NCBI GenBank assembly: GCA_024743215.1
Contig: JANSWZ010000003.1
Span: forward strand, 372,001-436,000
Length of the DNA stretch: 64,000 bases
Source of the DNA: Alphaproteobacteria bacterium
GTDB taxonomy: Bacteria > Pseudomonadota > Alphaproteobacteria > Rhizobiales > GCA-2746425
Reading direction: 5' to 3'
Below, piece by piece: positions 1-8,346 of this stretch. A program made the position numbers and the translations under genes. Position 1 is the stretch's first letter. Each line of letters starts with the position of its first letter. Under the pieces are notes generated by a model. That model was not told the DNA's origin and did no database searches. It was given only the letters and a program-made list of their open reading frames with translations.

Positions 1-342
1 CAGGGCATGGGCCTCGGGAACTGCAACATATTGCGCATAACCGCCGCCGGGGCAAAGAGCACATACGGTGTCACCAATTTTATAGCGGCTGGTATTGCGG
101 CCTAATTTTACAATGGTCCCGGCAACTTCCAGTCCTGGCAGGTCGGATGCGCCCTTGGGTGGTGGGTAAGCACCCTGGCGCTGAAGAACATCTGGTCGAT
201 TTATCCCTGCAGCCGAGACTTTGATCAACACTTCACCTTCGTAGGGGACAGCAATCCGTCGCTCTTCGGGGTTCAAAACGTCGGGGCCACCGGGTTCTTG
301 AATGGCAATGACTTGCATGGATTCGGGAAGAGAGAGCGGCAT
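1..342 (-). CDS. Zinc-type alcohol dehydrogenase-like quinone oxidoreductase (N-terminal part)
   Basis: This is the first 114 codons of a minus-strand gene that runs off the left edge of the window. Reading begins MPLSLPESMQVIAIQEPGGP and continues through GEVLIKVSAAGINRPDVLQR, the GroES-like N-terminal domain of the medium-chain dehydrogenase/reductase family, quinone oxidoreductase (PIG3/QOR) branch. Such enzymes are cytosolic and reduce quinones or other alpha,beta-unsaturated carbonyls with NADPH. The start is supported by an AAGGAA ribosome-binding site 6 nt upstream; a second in-frame ATG eight codons in is possible. No zinc ligands are visible in the portion present. It is divergent from the LacI operon. 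The family call is firm; the substrate is not known. Confidence 0.85.
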   Translation of the reverse strand, partial: MPLSLPESMQVIAIQEPGGPDVLNPEERRIAVPYEGEVLIKVSAAGINRPDVLQRQGAYPPPKGASDLPGLEVAGTIVKLGRNTSRYKIGDTVCALCPGGGYAQYVAVPEAHAL

Positions 343-607
343 TTGAAAATTCCTTGTTTTCAGATCAGGCCCGTTGTTCCGGCGTTTCCAGCAACGAAGA
401 TGACTTGTAACCCTGAACGGAGGAAACTGTATCGGATCAATAATCTTCTGTCGCAGTTTTCCGTTTGGCAAAGCGATCTTTCATCGACAATGGATCCTTG
501 GCAATCCCAAGCAATCCTTCTGTAGCAGGATGAATGGGTAGCTCCTCGCTCCCGGCTCATAGGCCAATTAAAGTCTGCAAACCCGGTAAAAAAAGTTTGA
601 CTCGGTT
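343..607. other. Intergenic region between divergent genes, no gene seen
   Basis: The stretch between the quinone oxidoreductase start and the LacI operator has no open frame with coding character or a good ribosome-binding site. It should hold the promoter of the minus-strand oxidoreductase, but no convincing -35/-10 pair was picked out. Confidence 0.5.
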
Positions 608-637
608 ATGACATCGATGTCATGACACCGATGTCAT
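608..637. promoter_or_regulatory. Two overlapping palindromic operators, probable LacI-family binding sites
   Basis: ATGACATCGATGTCAT (608-623) is a perfect 16-bp palindrome. It shares its last two bases with ATGACACCGATGTCAT (622-637), the same palindrome with one mismatch. Centres are 14 bp apart. They lie 53-82 bp before the regulator start codon. LacI-family repressors bind 14-16 bp palindromes with a central CG, as here. The repressor encoded at 690 is the obvious ligand, which implies autoregulation and control of the whole downstream operon. Confidence 0.75.
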
Positions 638-689
638 TATTTCTGTGCTCCGTTTTGTGGGGCATCTGAAAAGGTTTGGGAGGACTATT

Positions 690-1781
690 ATGGCGACGAT
701 ATATGATGTTGCCAGGATGTCAGGCGTATCCCCGAAGACTGTTAGTCGTGTCATCAATGGAGATGGCGCTGTCAAAAACACCACTAAAGAATCCGTAGAG
801 CGTGCAATTGCCGAACTTGGTTATGTTCCCTCAACGGCCGCACGTTCCATGCGGTCGAACAAATCGGGGCTCGTAGGGCTGATTACTGGTGCTATTTCGC
901 TGCCTCCCGGACACACAGATAGTTCAGGCCTGCCGGAATTGTTTATCGTGCAGGGTATCCAGAAAGCGATGGAGGAAAGCAGCAAAACCCTGCTTATCGC
1001 AGATACGGGTGGCCAGATGGAGCGCGTGCCGCAATTGATCCGTACGTTCGAGGAACACCGCGTTGAAGGTATTATTTACGTAGCTGACCATCATCGAAAG
1101 GTTTCTTTGCCGCCCGTTTTGCAAACAACCAAGCTGGTGCTGGCAAATTGCTACGATGATATCGGCACGCCTGCGGTTTTGCCGAATGACTATCAAGGAC
1201 AGTTCAATCTGGTGAAGAATTTGATTTGCAAGGGGCACCGCCGTATTGCTTATCTATCGCTGAGCCAGCGGCTGGACGCCACGAAGCAACGTGTTTCGGG
1301 TTACGCCGATGCTTTGGTATCCGAGGGGATCGACTATGATCCTTCCCTTTTAATCACAGCAGATATCGACTCACCAGATAATGACGCGGAAGTTCAGTTG
1401 CTGTGGGACGCGATTGATCGCGTGCTGGCGCTGCCCGAGCCTCCGACTGTGATTTGTTTTGGCAATGATCGTATGGCCATGCGCGCTTATGATATTTTGC
1501 GCAGCCGAGGCATTTCACTGCCCGAAGATCTGTCGGTTGTCGGTTATGACAATCATAAGCTTATTACCAGAACGCTTCGCCCGACCTTGATGTCCGCGGA
1601 GCTGCCTTACGCTGCCATCGGCATCCGCGCAACAGAACTTTTGCTTGGCATGATCAATGGTCCAGCAGACGCGTCCACCGACCCGATTCTGGTCAGTGGT
1701 CCCGTATCACCGGGCGATTCCGTCAAGGAACTGCCAACTCCAATTACCAAACTTCTGTCAATAGGGAGGACGACCAAATGA
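690..1781 (+). CDS. LacI-family transcriptional regulator of the adjacent sugar operon
   Basis: A 363-residue protein starting MATIYDVARMSGVSPKTVSR, the canonical LacI helix-turn-helix (about residues 3-24) followed by the hinge GYVPSTAARSMRSNKSGLVG and a periplasmic-binding-protein-like effector domain ending in RPTLMSAELPYAAIG. The start at 690 is chosen because GGGAGGA lies just upstream and LacI proteins begin at this point; an upstream alternative start at 645 would add 15 unlikely residues. The stop overlaps the start of the binding-protein gene (ATGA at 1778), so the two are translationally coupled. It probably represses the operon through the tandem palindrome at 608-637 until a sugar binds. 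The inducer is unknown. Confidence 0.93.
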   Translation: MATIYDVARMSGVSPKTVSRVINGDGAVKNTTKESVERAIAELGYVPSTAARSMRSNKSGLVGLITGAISLPPGHTDSSGLPELFIVQGIQKAMEESSKTLLIADTGGQMERVPQLIRTFEEHRVEGIIYVADHHRKVSLPPVLQTTKLVLANCYDDIGTPAVLPNDYQGQFNLVKNLICKGHRRIAYLSLSQRLDATKQRVSGYADALVSEGIDYDPSLLITADIDSPDNDAEVQLLWDAIDRVLALPEPPTVICFGNDRMAMRAYDILRSRGISLPEDLSVVGYDNHKLITRTLRPTLMSAELPYAAIGIRATELLLGMINGPADASTDPILVSGPVSPGDSVKELPTPITKLLSIGRTTK

Positions 1782-3040
1782 ATCTGAAAACAACTCTTGC
1801 AGGTGCGCTTGTTGTATCGACAAGCTGGGCCAGCATGGCGGTAGCACAGACTGATCTGACTATGTGGTACCATGGCGGCGGCAACGAAGTGGAAAGTGCC
1901 CTGATCAATCAGATCGTGTCTGATTTCAATGCAACCAATGCAGATTATAACGTGAATTTGGAATCGTTTCCGCAGGGCAGCTATAATGATTCAATTGTTG
2001 CTGCTGCTCTGGCGGGTGACTTGCCCGACATCATTGATGTCGATGGCCCTGTCATGCCGAACTGGGCCTGGGCAAATTACATGCAGCCGCTTTCGATTGA
2101 TGAAACGATCATTGCTGACTTTCTGCCTGGCACCATTGGGCGTTGGAATGGAGAGCTTTATTCGGTCGGTCTTTGGGATGCAGCCGTGTCTCTTTATGCA
2201 CGCCAGTCAACGCTGGATGCGCTGGGCCTGCGCACACCGACACTTGATAATCCATGGACGGGCGACGAGTTCATGGCCGCGCTTGATGCCGCCAAGGCTT
2301 CCGACATTTGCGAATATGCTTTTGATCCCGGCATGGCCTGGACAGGTGAGTGGTATCCATATGCCTTCAGTCCTTTCCTGCAGTCTTTTGGTGGCGACAT
2401 AGTTGATCGCTCCACCTATAAGACGGCGGAAGGTGCACTAAACGGGGATGAAGCCCTGGAATTTGGTGCTTGGTGGCAGTCCTTGTTCGCCGGGGGATAT
2501 GCGCCGGGTACTTCTCAAGACCCTTCCGACCGCGATACTGGTTTCATCGACGGCAAATACTGCTTTAGCTGGAACGGCAACTGGGCTGCAGTTGCGACCC
2601 TGGATGCTGGAGTTGATGATCTGTTATTCCTGCCAGCGCCAGATTTTGGTAAAGGGTCTGTAATTGGTGCAGGCTCCTGGCAGTTTGGTATTTCCGCCAC
2701 ATCCGAGCATGCGGAAGGTGCTAATGCATTCATAGAATTTGCATTGCAGGATAAATATCTGGCTGCCTTTTCTGACGGCATTGGTCTGATCCCATCGACA
2801 ATGGCGGCAGCTGCGATGACCAAAAACTACGCCGAAAACGGCCCGTTGAATGTTTATTTTGCGCTGAGTTCCGAGCAAGCACTTGTCCGCCCGGTTAGTC
2901 CCGGATATGTGGTCGCGGCAAAGGTCTTTGAAAAAGCGCTGGCAGATATTGCCAATGGTGCTGATGTTGCAGACACGCTGGATGCAGCAGTTGACGAGAT
3001 CAACACCGATTTTGAGCGTAATGGCGGCTACGGCCACTAA
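1778..3040 (+). CDS. Sugar ABC transporter substrate-binding protein
   Basis: A 420-residue periplasmic binding protein of the extracellular solute-binding family 1 (CUT1 carbohydrate uptake class). Residues 1-23 are a Sec signal peptide with the likely cleavage after AVAQ; the mature part begins TDLTMWYHGGGNEVE and has the family pattern of a few tens of residues followed by a DLPDIIDVDGP segment. It should deliver a di- or oligosaccharide to the two permeases encoded next. Its start codon overlaps the LacI stop, and GGGAGGA lies 9 nt upstream. The downstream gap carries strong hairpins, which often allow a binding protein to be made in excess over its permeases. Confidence 0.92.
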   Translation: MNLKTTLAGALVVSTSWASMAVAQTDLTMWYHGGGNEVESALINQIVSDFNATNADYNVNLESFPQGSYNDSIVAAALAGDLPDIIDVDGPVMPNWAWANYMQPLSIDETIIADFLPGTIGRWNGELYSVGLWDAAVSLYARQSTLDALGLRTPTLDNPWTGDEFMAALDAAKASDICEYAFDPGMAWTGEWYPYAFSPFLQSFGGDIVDRSTYKTAEGALNGDEALEFGAWWQSLFAGGYAPGTSQDPSDRDTGFIDGKYCFSWNGNWAAVATLDAGVDDLLFLPAPDFGKGSVIGAGSWQFGISATSEHAEGANAFIEFALQDKYLAAFSDGIGLIPSTMAAAAMTKNYAENGPLNVYFALSSEQALVRPVSPGYVVAAKVFEKALADIANGADVADTLDAAVDEINTDFERNGGYGH

Positions 3041-3051
3041 TACATCCCCGT

Positions 3052-3092
3052 AAGGGGCGGGTCCGCGCCCCTTCGGGCACTGCCTGAAGGGG
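3052..3092 (+). promoter_or_regulatory. Two mutually exclusive intercistronic hairpins; the second covers a ribosome-binding site
   Basis: Hairpin A pairs AAGGGGCG (3052-3059) with CGCCCCTT (3066-3073), an 8-bp perfect stem with a 6-nt loop. Hairpin B pairs CCCCTTC (3068-3074) with GAAGGGG (3086-3092), a 7-bp stem with an inner GGC/GCC extension. The arms share 3068-3073, so only one can form at a time. GAAGGGG is the ribosome-binding site of the permease starting at 3100. Hairpin A would leave it free and hairpin B would hide it. Stem A could also protect the 3' end of the binding-protein message. Confidence 0.65.
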
Positions 3093-3099
3093 CAATCCA

Positions 3100-4167
3100 A
3101 TGGCATCCAAGCTAGTAACATCAAACCGGGCGGGTTGGACTTTTGCCTTTCCGGGCGTCAGCCTGTTGACGCTGTTCATCGTGGTGCCGTTCTTTTTTGC
3201 CTTTTTTCTGTCGCTGACCAACCAGCGGCTCATCTCCCCCAACCCTACTGAATTTGTCGGGCTGGACAATTACCGTGATCTTCTCAGCATCAGCGTTCTG
3301 TCTATTGAGCCTGAGGTGGATGATGCCGGTGTCGTACTGCGGGATGCAGATGGAAACCCAAAATACCCTCGTGTGCGCACGTTCACACGTAACAACCCCG
3401 ACTATAAGCAATATGCTGGCATGCGTGAGTGGTTTCGCTGGCATTCCGGCGAAACGGCAAAGGTCATTGTAGCCACGGATGTGGTGTTCTGGAATTCATT
3501 GCGGAACACGTTGATGTTCGTAGTGGTCGTAGCCCCCATTCAGGATGCGCTCGCGCTGGGCCTAGCGTTGCTGATTAATCAACGTCTGCGAGGCATCAAT
3601 GTATATCGTGCGATATATTTTATGCCGGTGGTTGTTTCAATCGTCGTAGTTTCTCTTTTGTGGCGCTTCCTCTACGCAGAGGATGGCCTGCTTAACAGCA
3701 TTCTTGGAGCTCTGAGCTTTGGCTTGTTTGAAGGCCGCGACTGGCTGGGCAGTCCAGATACTGCACTCGGTGCGATCGAGGCGATGTCGATCTGGCAAGC
3801 CGTTGGCTTTCATATGGTGATCTGGTTATCGGGCCTGCAAACGATCCCGCCCACGCTTTACGAGGTGTCGCGCATAGAGGGGGCGAGCAAATGGCAGACC
3901 TTTCGCTATGTCACATGGCCCGGACTACGAAATACAGCCATTCTTGTGTTGATTGTGATCACGATGCAGGCCTTTGCGCTGTTCGCTCAGATCGACGTCA
4001 TGACCAATGGCGGTCCGCTGGATAGTACCACGACGCTGGTTTTCCAGGCTGTTGAACGGGGGTATGCCAAACAGGATATTTCCGGTGGCTCGGCTATCTC
4101 AGTCATTTTGTTTCTGTTGGTTTTGACCATCAGTCTCGTTCAACGCTACCTCACGCGAGAGAAATAA
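3100..4167 (+). CDS. Sugar ABC transporter permease, MalF-like
   Basis: A 355-residue inner-membrane permease of the CUT1 class. The binding-protein-dependent transport signature EVSRIEGASKWQTFRYVTWP, the cytoplasmic EAA loop that docks on the ATPase, lies in the C-terminal third. The first membrane span is about residues 17-40. A soluble loop of about 65 residues (roughly 64-128, including DDAGVVLRDADGNPKYPRVR) then separates span 1 from span 2, longer than in most CUT1 permeases and reminiscent of the MalF periplasmic insertion. The start at 3100 follows GAAGGGG by 7 nt. It pairs with the next permease to form the channel. Confidence 0.92.
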   Translation: MASKLVTSNRAGWTFAFPGVSLLTLFIVVPFFFAFFLSLTNQRLISPNPTEFVGLDNYRDLLSISVLSIEPEVDDAGVVLRDADGNPKYPRVRTFTRNNPDYKQYAGMREWFRWHSGETAKVIVATDVVFWNSLRNTLMFVVVVAPIQDALALGLALLINQRLRGINVYRAIYFMPVVVSIVVVSLLWRFLYAEDGLLNSILGALSFGLFEGRDWLGSPDTALGAIEAMSIWQAVGFHMVIWLSGLQTIPPTLYEVSRIEGASKWQTFRYVTWPGLRNTAILVLIVITMQAFALFAQIDVMTNGGPLDSTTTLVFQAVERGYAKQDISGGSAISVILFLLVLTISLVQRYLTREK

Positions 4168-4169
4168 TC

Positions 4170-5048
4170 ATGGCTGCGATCACGCCAGACAACCATAGAC
4201 TGCGTCTGATCGTGCGTTACACGATCCTCACCCTGATTGCTTTGATCTTTGTTTTCCCACTGGTGTTCATGGTGATGTCCAGCTTCAAGCCGGACTTGCA
4301 GTTGCTGCGCGATACATCAAGCTTTCGCGCTTTTCTGCCAGTAGGTGATTTGAGCCTGGACAACTATCGTGATGCTTTCACCCGCGCGCCCGTGGCGACG
4401 TTCATCTTCAATTCCGTGTTTGTAACGGGGCTGACCGTTCTACTATCTCTGCTCTTCTGTTCACTGGCTGCCTTTTCGTTTGTTTTCCTGAACTGGACAG
4501 GACGCGAAGTGCTTTTATCCATCGTGCTGGCCACCCTCATTATTCCGTTTGAAACAATCGCCATTCCTTTGCTTTTGCTTGTCAGTCAATTGCCGTGGAT
4601 TGGATGGGAAGGGCTCGAACTTGGTTGGTTGAATACTTATCGCGTTCAGATCATTCCATGGATAGCGGATGGCCTCACCATCTTTCTTTTTGTACAATTT
4701 TTCAAGGACTTGCCGCGTGATCTGATTGAGGCAAGCCGGGTTGAGGGCGCGTCATGGTGGCAAATCTACCGGCGTGTTGTGATGCCACTTTCAGGGCCGG
4801 TCATTGCGACAGCCGCCATTTTGAAGTTTCTGGTGATGTATAACCAATATCTCTGGCCGCTGATCGTCGTGCAGCAGGAGACCTACCGCCCCGTCATGGT
4901 TGGCCTTGGCTACTACTTTCAGCTCAACCCTGCCTGGGGTGAGATCATGGCCTATCTGACCGTCATTACGGTTCCTGTACTTGCCTTTTATCTTGTCTTG
5001 CAACGAGCATTCATCGCGTCGATTGCATCAACCGGCGTGAAAGGCTGA
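4170..5048 (+). CDS. Sugar ABC transporter permease, MalG-like
   Basis: A 292-residue membrane protein, the second half of the CUT1 permease heterodimer. It has six predicted spans, a first one at about residues 14-34 followed by VMSSFKPDLQLL, and the EAA-loop signature EASRVEGASWWQIYRRVVMP near residue 190. The gene begins 2 bases after the stop of the first permease, so co-translation is likely. The substrate is inferred only from neighbours: a carbohydrate that the GH32/43-like enzyme encoded next can process. Confidence 0.92.
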   Translation: MAAITPDNHRLRLIVRYTILTLIALIFVFPLVFMVMSSFKPDLQLLRDTSSFRAFLPVGDLSLDNYRDAFTRAPVATFIFNSVFVTGLTVLLSLLFCSLAAFSFVFLNWTGREVLLSIVLATLIIPFETIAIPLLLLVSQLPWIGWEGLELGWLNTYRVQIIPWIADGLTIFLFVQFFKDLPRDLIEASRVEGASWWQIYRRVVMPLSGPVIATAAILKFLVMYNQYLWPLIVVQQETYRPVMVGLGYYFQLNPAWGEIMAYLTVITVPVLAFYLVLQRAFIASIASTGVKG

Positions 5049-5051
5049 TCT

Positions 5052-6038
5052 ATGGTTTTCGCTCTCAAAGATCATTTTGTCTGGGATAGCTGGTACGTTC
5101 ATGATGGCATCCGTTGGCATGGTTACTTCCTCAAGGCTCCCCGTTCCATTGGCGATCCTGAGCTGCGCCACTTCAACGTTAGCTATGGCCATGCGGTTAG
5201 TGACGATCTGACGAACTGGATGTATTTGGGCGAAACATTCAAGCCCAGCGAAAGCCCCGCCTGGGATGATTACACAACGTGGACTGGATCAACGGTTCGA
5301 GGGGCTGACGGATTATGGCATCTTTACTATACCGGCACCAGCCGGGCCGAGCAGGGTCTGTGGCAGCGTGTTGGCCACGCTGTTTCAAACGATTTGCACA
5401 ATTGGACACGCGTGGGTGACGGATTCACCCTCGATCTGAGCGGCCCAAATGCGTACCATTACGAAGTCGATTTTGCTGATGGTGTCTGGCATGATCGCGC
5501 CATGCGTGATCCCTGGGTAATGCGCGATCCCGATGGTGACGGCTGGTTGATGTATTTTACGGCCCGGATATCTGGCGAGCAAGAAGCCAATGCCGGTGGT
5601 TGCATCGGCTTTGCTACGTCGCCGAATGGATATGAGTGGACGCTCCAGCCGCCTGTTTTTGCAGGTGGGTATGGCCAGCTTGAAGTTCCGCAAGTGTTTG
5701 ACATTAAAGGGCAATGGTATTGTCTGTTCTGCACTGCAGCCGAGCACTTTTCCAAAGCTCAGGCTTCGCTGATCCGGCCTGTTACAGGTAACCACTACCT
5801 GATTGGAGATGGGCCGCGCGGCCCGTGGAGGATCGCACCAGGTTTCCTGGATGGAGATTTGCCATGCCGACGGTATGCCGCGCGCATTGTTGATACTGGT
5901 GAGGGACTTGTGATCCTTGGCTTTGCAGACAGGCCCGATGGCGCCAACTTTATCGGCCAAGTGATGGACCCCCAGGCGGTGCATATCACCTCGGATGGGT
6001 TGCTGGAAATTGCATCACATCTCAAAGCGGCGGAGTAG
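5052..6038 (+). CDS. Cytoplasmic glycoside hydrolase of the GH32/GH43/GH68 five-bladed propeller superfamily
   Basis: A 328-residue protein with no signal peptide, so it acts on imported sugar in the cytoplasm. The catalytic triad pattern of the superfamily can be traced: Asp12 in FVWDSW (nucleophile position), Asp153 in MRDPWVM (the RDP transition-state stabiliser of GH32/68) and Glu211 in QLEVPQVF (acid/base position). Repeated blade motifs such as GHAVSDDLTNW and GHAVSNDLHNW are also visible. It begins 3 bases after the permease stop with an AAAGG ribosome-binding site. The RDP motif favours a beta-fructosidase-like activity (sucrose, fructooligosaccharides or levan fragments), but GH43-type alternatives cannot be excluded. 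Confidence 0.8.
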   Translation: MVFALKDHFVWDSWYVHDGIRWHGYFLKAPRSIGDPELRHFNVSYGHAVSDDLTNWMYLGETFKPSESPAWDDYTTWTGSTVRGADGLWHLYYTGTSRAEQGLWQRVGHAVSNDLHNWTRVGDGFTLDLSGPNAYHYEVDFADGVWHDRAMRDPWVMRDPDGDGWLMYFTARISGEQEANAGGCIGFATSPNGYEWTLQPPVFAGGYGQLEVPQVFDIKGQWYCLFCTAAEHFSKAQASLIRPVTGNHYLIGDGPRGPWRIAPGFLDGDLPCRRYAARIVDTGEGLVILGFADRPDGANFIGQVMDPQAVHITSDGLLEIASHLKAAE

Positions 6039-6041
6039 ACC

Positions 6042-7112
6042 ATGGCCACAGTAAAGTTACGCGACATCCGGAAGAGTTTTGGCCCGGTTGAGGTAATCAA
6101 AGGTGTTGATATTGACATCGCCGATGGCGAGTTTGTGGTTTTTGTTGGTCCCTCGGGCTGTGGTAAATCCACTCTGCTGCGTATGATCGCTGGGCTTGAG
6201 GACATTACCGAGGGCACGCTGGAAATTGATGGCGCAAGAATGAACGATCTCCAGCCATCCAGACGCGGCATAGCTATGGTATTCCAGTCCTACGCGATCT
6301 TTCCGCATATGACAGTGCGCGAGAATGTGGCCTTTGGCCTGACGATCAATAATGTTGGCAAGGCCGACAAAGCCAGCAAGGTGGCAGAGGCGGCCCGTAT
6401 ATTGCAAATGGAGCACCTTTTGGACCGCCGACCGTCTGAGTTGTCAGGTGGCCAGCGTCAGCGGGTAGCCATTGGCCGGGCGATTGTGCGCGACCCCAAG
6501 GTATTCTTGTTTGATGAACCGCTGTCCAATCTGGATGCTGCACTGCGCATGGATATGCGGATGGAGATCGGCAAGTTGCATCAGGACCTTGGTGCTTCGA
6601 TGATCTATGTGACACACGATCAGGTTGAAGCCATGACTCTGGCTGACAAGATCGTGGTTCTCAGGGATGGAATGGTAATGCAGGCCGGGCCTCCGATGGA
6701 GCTATATCACGAGCCTGCCAATCTGTTTGTGGCGGGGTTTCTGGGCGCACCATCGATGAATTTTCTGACAGTTGCTGTCGAGGAGGTCAGTGATGATTGG
6801 GTACAGGTTTCGAATTCAGTTCTGTCGTCAGTCAAAGTGCCGCGCAAAGGGCGTGAGTTTACAATGGGGCAGAATGTAACACTGGGTATACGCCCCCAAT
6901 ATCTGATACAGGCGGCAGACGGGCAGGGTATGTTGAAAGGCAAAGTCGTGCGCAGCGAGCGGTTAGGCAATGAAACGGTTGTGAACCTTGCCATTGCAGA
7001 CGGGACCCAGCTGATTGCTGCGATCAATGCTGATACGGTTCTCGACCCGGGGCTGCTTCTGGCATGGACGTTCGATACCTTGCAAGCACACCTGTTCCCA
7101 GAACAGCTTTAG
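6042..7112 (+). CDS. Sugar ABC transporter ATP-binding protein, UgpC/MsmK type
   Basis: A 356-residue ATPase that powers the importer. Visible motifs are Walker A GPSGCGKST (36-44), the Q-loop in MVFQSYAIFPHM, signature LSGGQRQR (about 134), Walker B VFLFDEP, and the H-loop YVTHDQ. A C-terminal TOBE/regulatory region of about 110 residues follows, as is usual for CUT1 ATPases. GGAG lies 6 nt before the ATG, and the gene starts 3 bases after the hydrolase stop. It closes the operon LacI-binding protein-permease-permease-hydrolase-ATPase. No clear terminator was seen after it. Confidence 0.95.
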   Translation: MATVKLRDIRKSFGPVEVIKGVDIDIADGEFVVFVGPSGCGKSTLLRMIAGLEDITEGTLEIDGARMNDLQPSRRGIAMVFQSYAIFPHMTVRENVAFGLTINNVGKADKASKVAEAARILQMEHLLDRRPSELSGGQRQRVAIGRAIVRDPKVFLFDEPLSNLDAALRMDMRMEIGKLHQDLGASMIYVTHDQVEAMTLADKIVVLRDGMVMQAGPPMELYHEPANLFVAGFLGAPSMNFLTVAVEEVSDDWVQVSNSVLSSVKVPRKGREFTMGQNVTLGIRPQYLIQAADGQGMLKGKVVRSERLGNETVVNLAIADGTQLIAAINADTVLDPGLLLAWTFDTLQAHLFPEQL

Positions 7113-7348
7113 GCGATCTTGGATACCTGTGTTCGAGATGACTTAGAAGACGGTGCGAACACAATGCAGCTTTTGACAAGATTGATAATTGCAGTGACAT
7201 ATCAAAGGTTGCAGTGGGGCAAGGCTGTATTCACAAAATGTCTGCACCAAGCCAAATGGACAGGTCGTGATATGGGCTTTTTATCGCACGGTCATACATT
7301 GTGTTACAGTGTCTAAACGCTACCGGTTTGGTCAAGCAGGAGAATGAT

Positions 7349-7543
7349 GTGGCGTGCTATGATGAAGAAGGCCGCAAGATCGAAGCACCGGCCCATGCAA
7401 TTGGGGCCGATTTGTCCGATCTTTCTATCGAAGAACTGCAAGAGTGCATCGTGGCGCTGAAGCAGGAAATCTCGCGAGTGGAAGCGGCTGTTGAAGGCAA
7501 AAGCGGTTCTATTGCTGCCGCAGAAGCATTTTTCAAAACCTGA
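7349..7543 (+). CDS. DUF1192-family small protein
   Basis: A 64-residue protein whose core, HAIGADLSDLSIEELQECI followed by a short helix and AAAEAFFK, matches the DUF1192 family of short alphaproteobacterial proteins of unknown function. The reading frame is open further upstream, but GTG at 7349 is preferred: AGGAG lies 6 nt before it and family members begin about ten residues before this core. Much of the protein is a predicted amphipathic coiled-coil helix (residues about 25-55). It is encoded just before ruvA and may share its transcript. Confidence 0.75.
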   Translation: MACYDEEGRKIEAPAHAIGADLSDLSIEELQECIVALKQEISRVEAAVEGKSGSIAAAEAFFKT

Positions 7544-7636
7544 TACGTCTCTTGTGAGACGGCCTTGGTGTCTGCGTTGCTCCGAATCACGGATTGCCTC
7601 ATAACAGGCGTTCCAACGCCAAATCCGGGAAGTCTT

Positions 7637-8257
7637 ATGATCGGCAAACTAAAAGGCACAATTGACTCCTACGGCGATGATTGGGTCATCGTCGATGTTC
7701 ATGGTGTTGGCTATCAGGTTCATGCCTCGACAACCACCTTGCAGGCGTTGCCGCAGGTTGGGGAAGCTGCGGTGTTGTCCATTGAGACCCATGTACGCGA
7801 GACGGAAATCAAGCTATTCGGGTTTTCCAGTGGTGCCGAGCGCGAATGGTTCCGGTTGTTGATGACTGTTCAGGGCGTGGGGGCCAAGGTTGCTCTGGCA
7901 ATTTTGAGCACATTGAGTTCCAGCGATCTTGCCTCAGCCATTGCCTTGCAGGACAAGGCCATGGTGTCGCGCGCGCCAGGAGTGGGCCCAAAGGTTGCGC
8001 AGCGCATTGTCACAGAGTTGAAAGACAAATCGCCAGCGTTGACCGGTGCCGTGTCTGCAGAACTAAGCTTGCAGGGTGATCTGGGGGCCGGCGTTGCGTC
8101 TGCTCCGGTGGCCGATGCGGTTTCCGCGTTGGTCAACCTTGGCTATGCGCAGGCTCAGGCAAGTGGCGCATTGGCGCGCATTGTTGCACGTGAAGGGGAG
8201 ACGCCGGACGCTCAGACTCTGATACGTCTTGGACTGAAGGAACTCAGCGGCGGCTAG
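7637..8257 (+). CDS. ruvA: Holliday junction DNA helicase RuvA
   Basis: A 206-residue RuvA subunit, the usual length. It starts [20 protein letters not shown], the classical N-terminal OB-fold, followed by the tandem helix-hairpin-helix region ([13 protein letters not shown] and [13 protein letters not shown]) that grips the four-way junction, and a C-terminal domain III that contacts RuvB. The start at 7637 rests on the conserved N-terminus; earlier in-frame starts are unlikely. RuvA loads the RuvB motor at Holliday junctions during recombinational repair. In many alphaproteobacteria ruvC sits directly upstream; it is not in this window. Confidence 0.97.
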   Translation: MIGKLKGTIDSYGDDWVIVDVHGVGYQVHASTTTLQALPQVGEAAVLSIETHVRETEIKLFGFSSGAEREWFRLLMTVQGVGAKVALAILSTLSSSDLASAIALQDKAMVSRAPGVGPKVAQRIVTELKDKSPALTGAVSAELSLQGDLGAGVASAPVADAVSALVNLGYAQAQASGALARIVAREGETPDAQTLIRLGLKELSGG

Positions 8258-8346
8258 GGCCGAGATCCCAGGCCTGAGATCCACAGACCTCAGACGCCAA
8301 ACATCAATTGGTTCAACATTGAGAAAATGTGCTCTAAAAGCAGATT

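Noticed and set aside
7119-7316. Open frame after the sugar ATPase gene
   Set aside because: No ribosome-binding site, no protein-like pattern; treated as intergenic before the DUF1192 gene.
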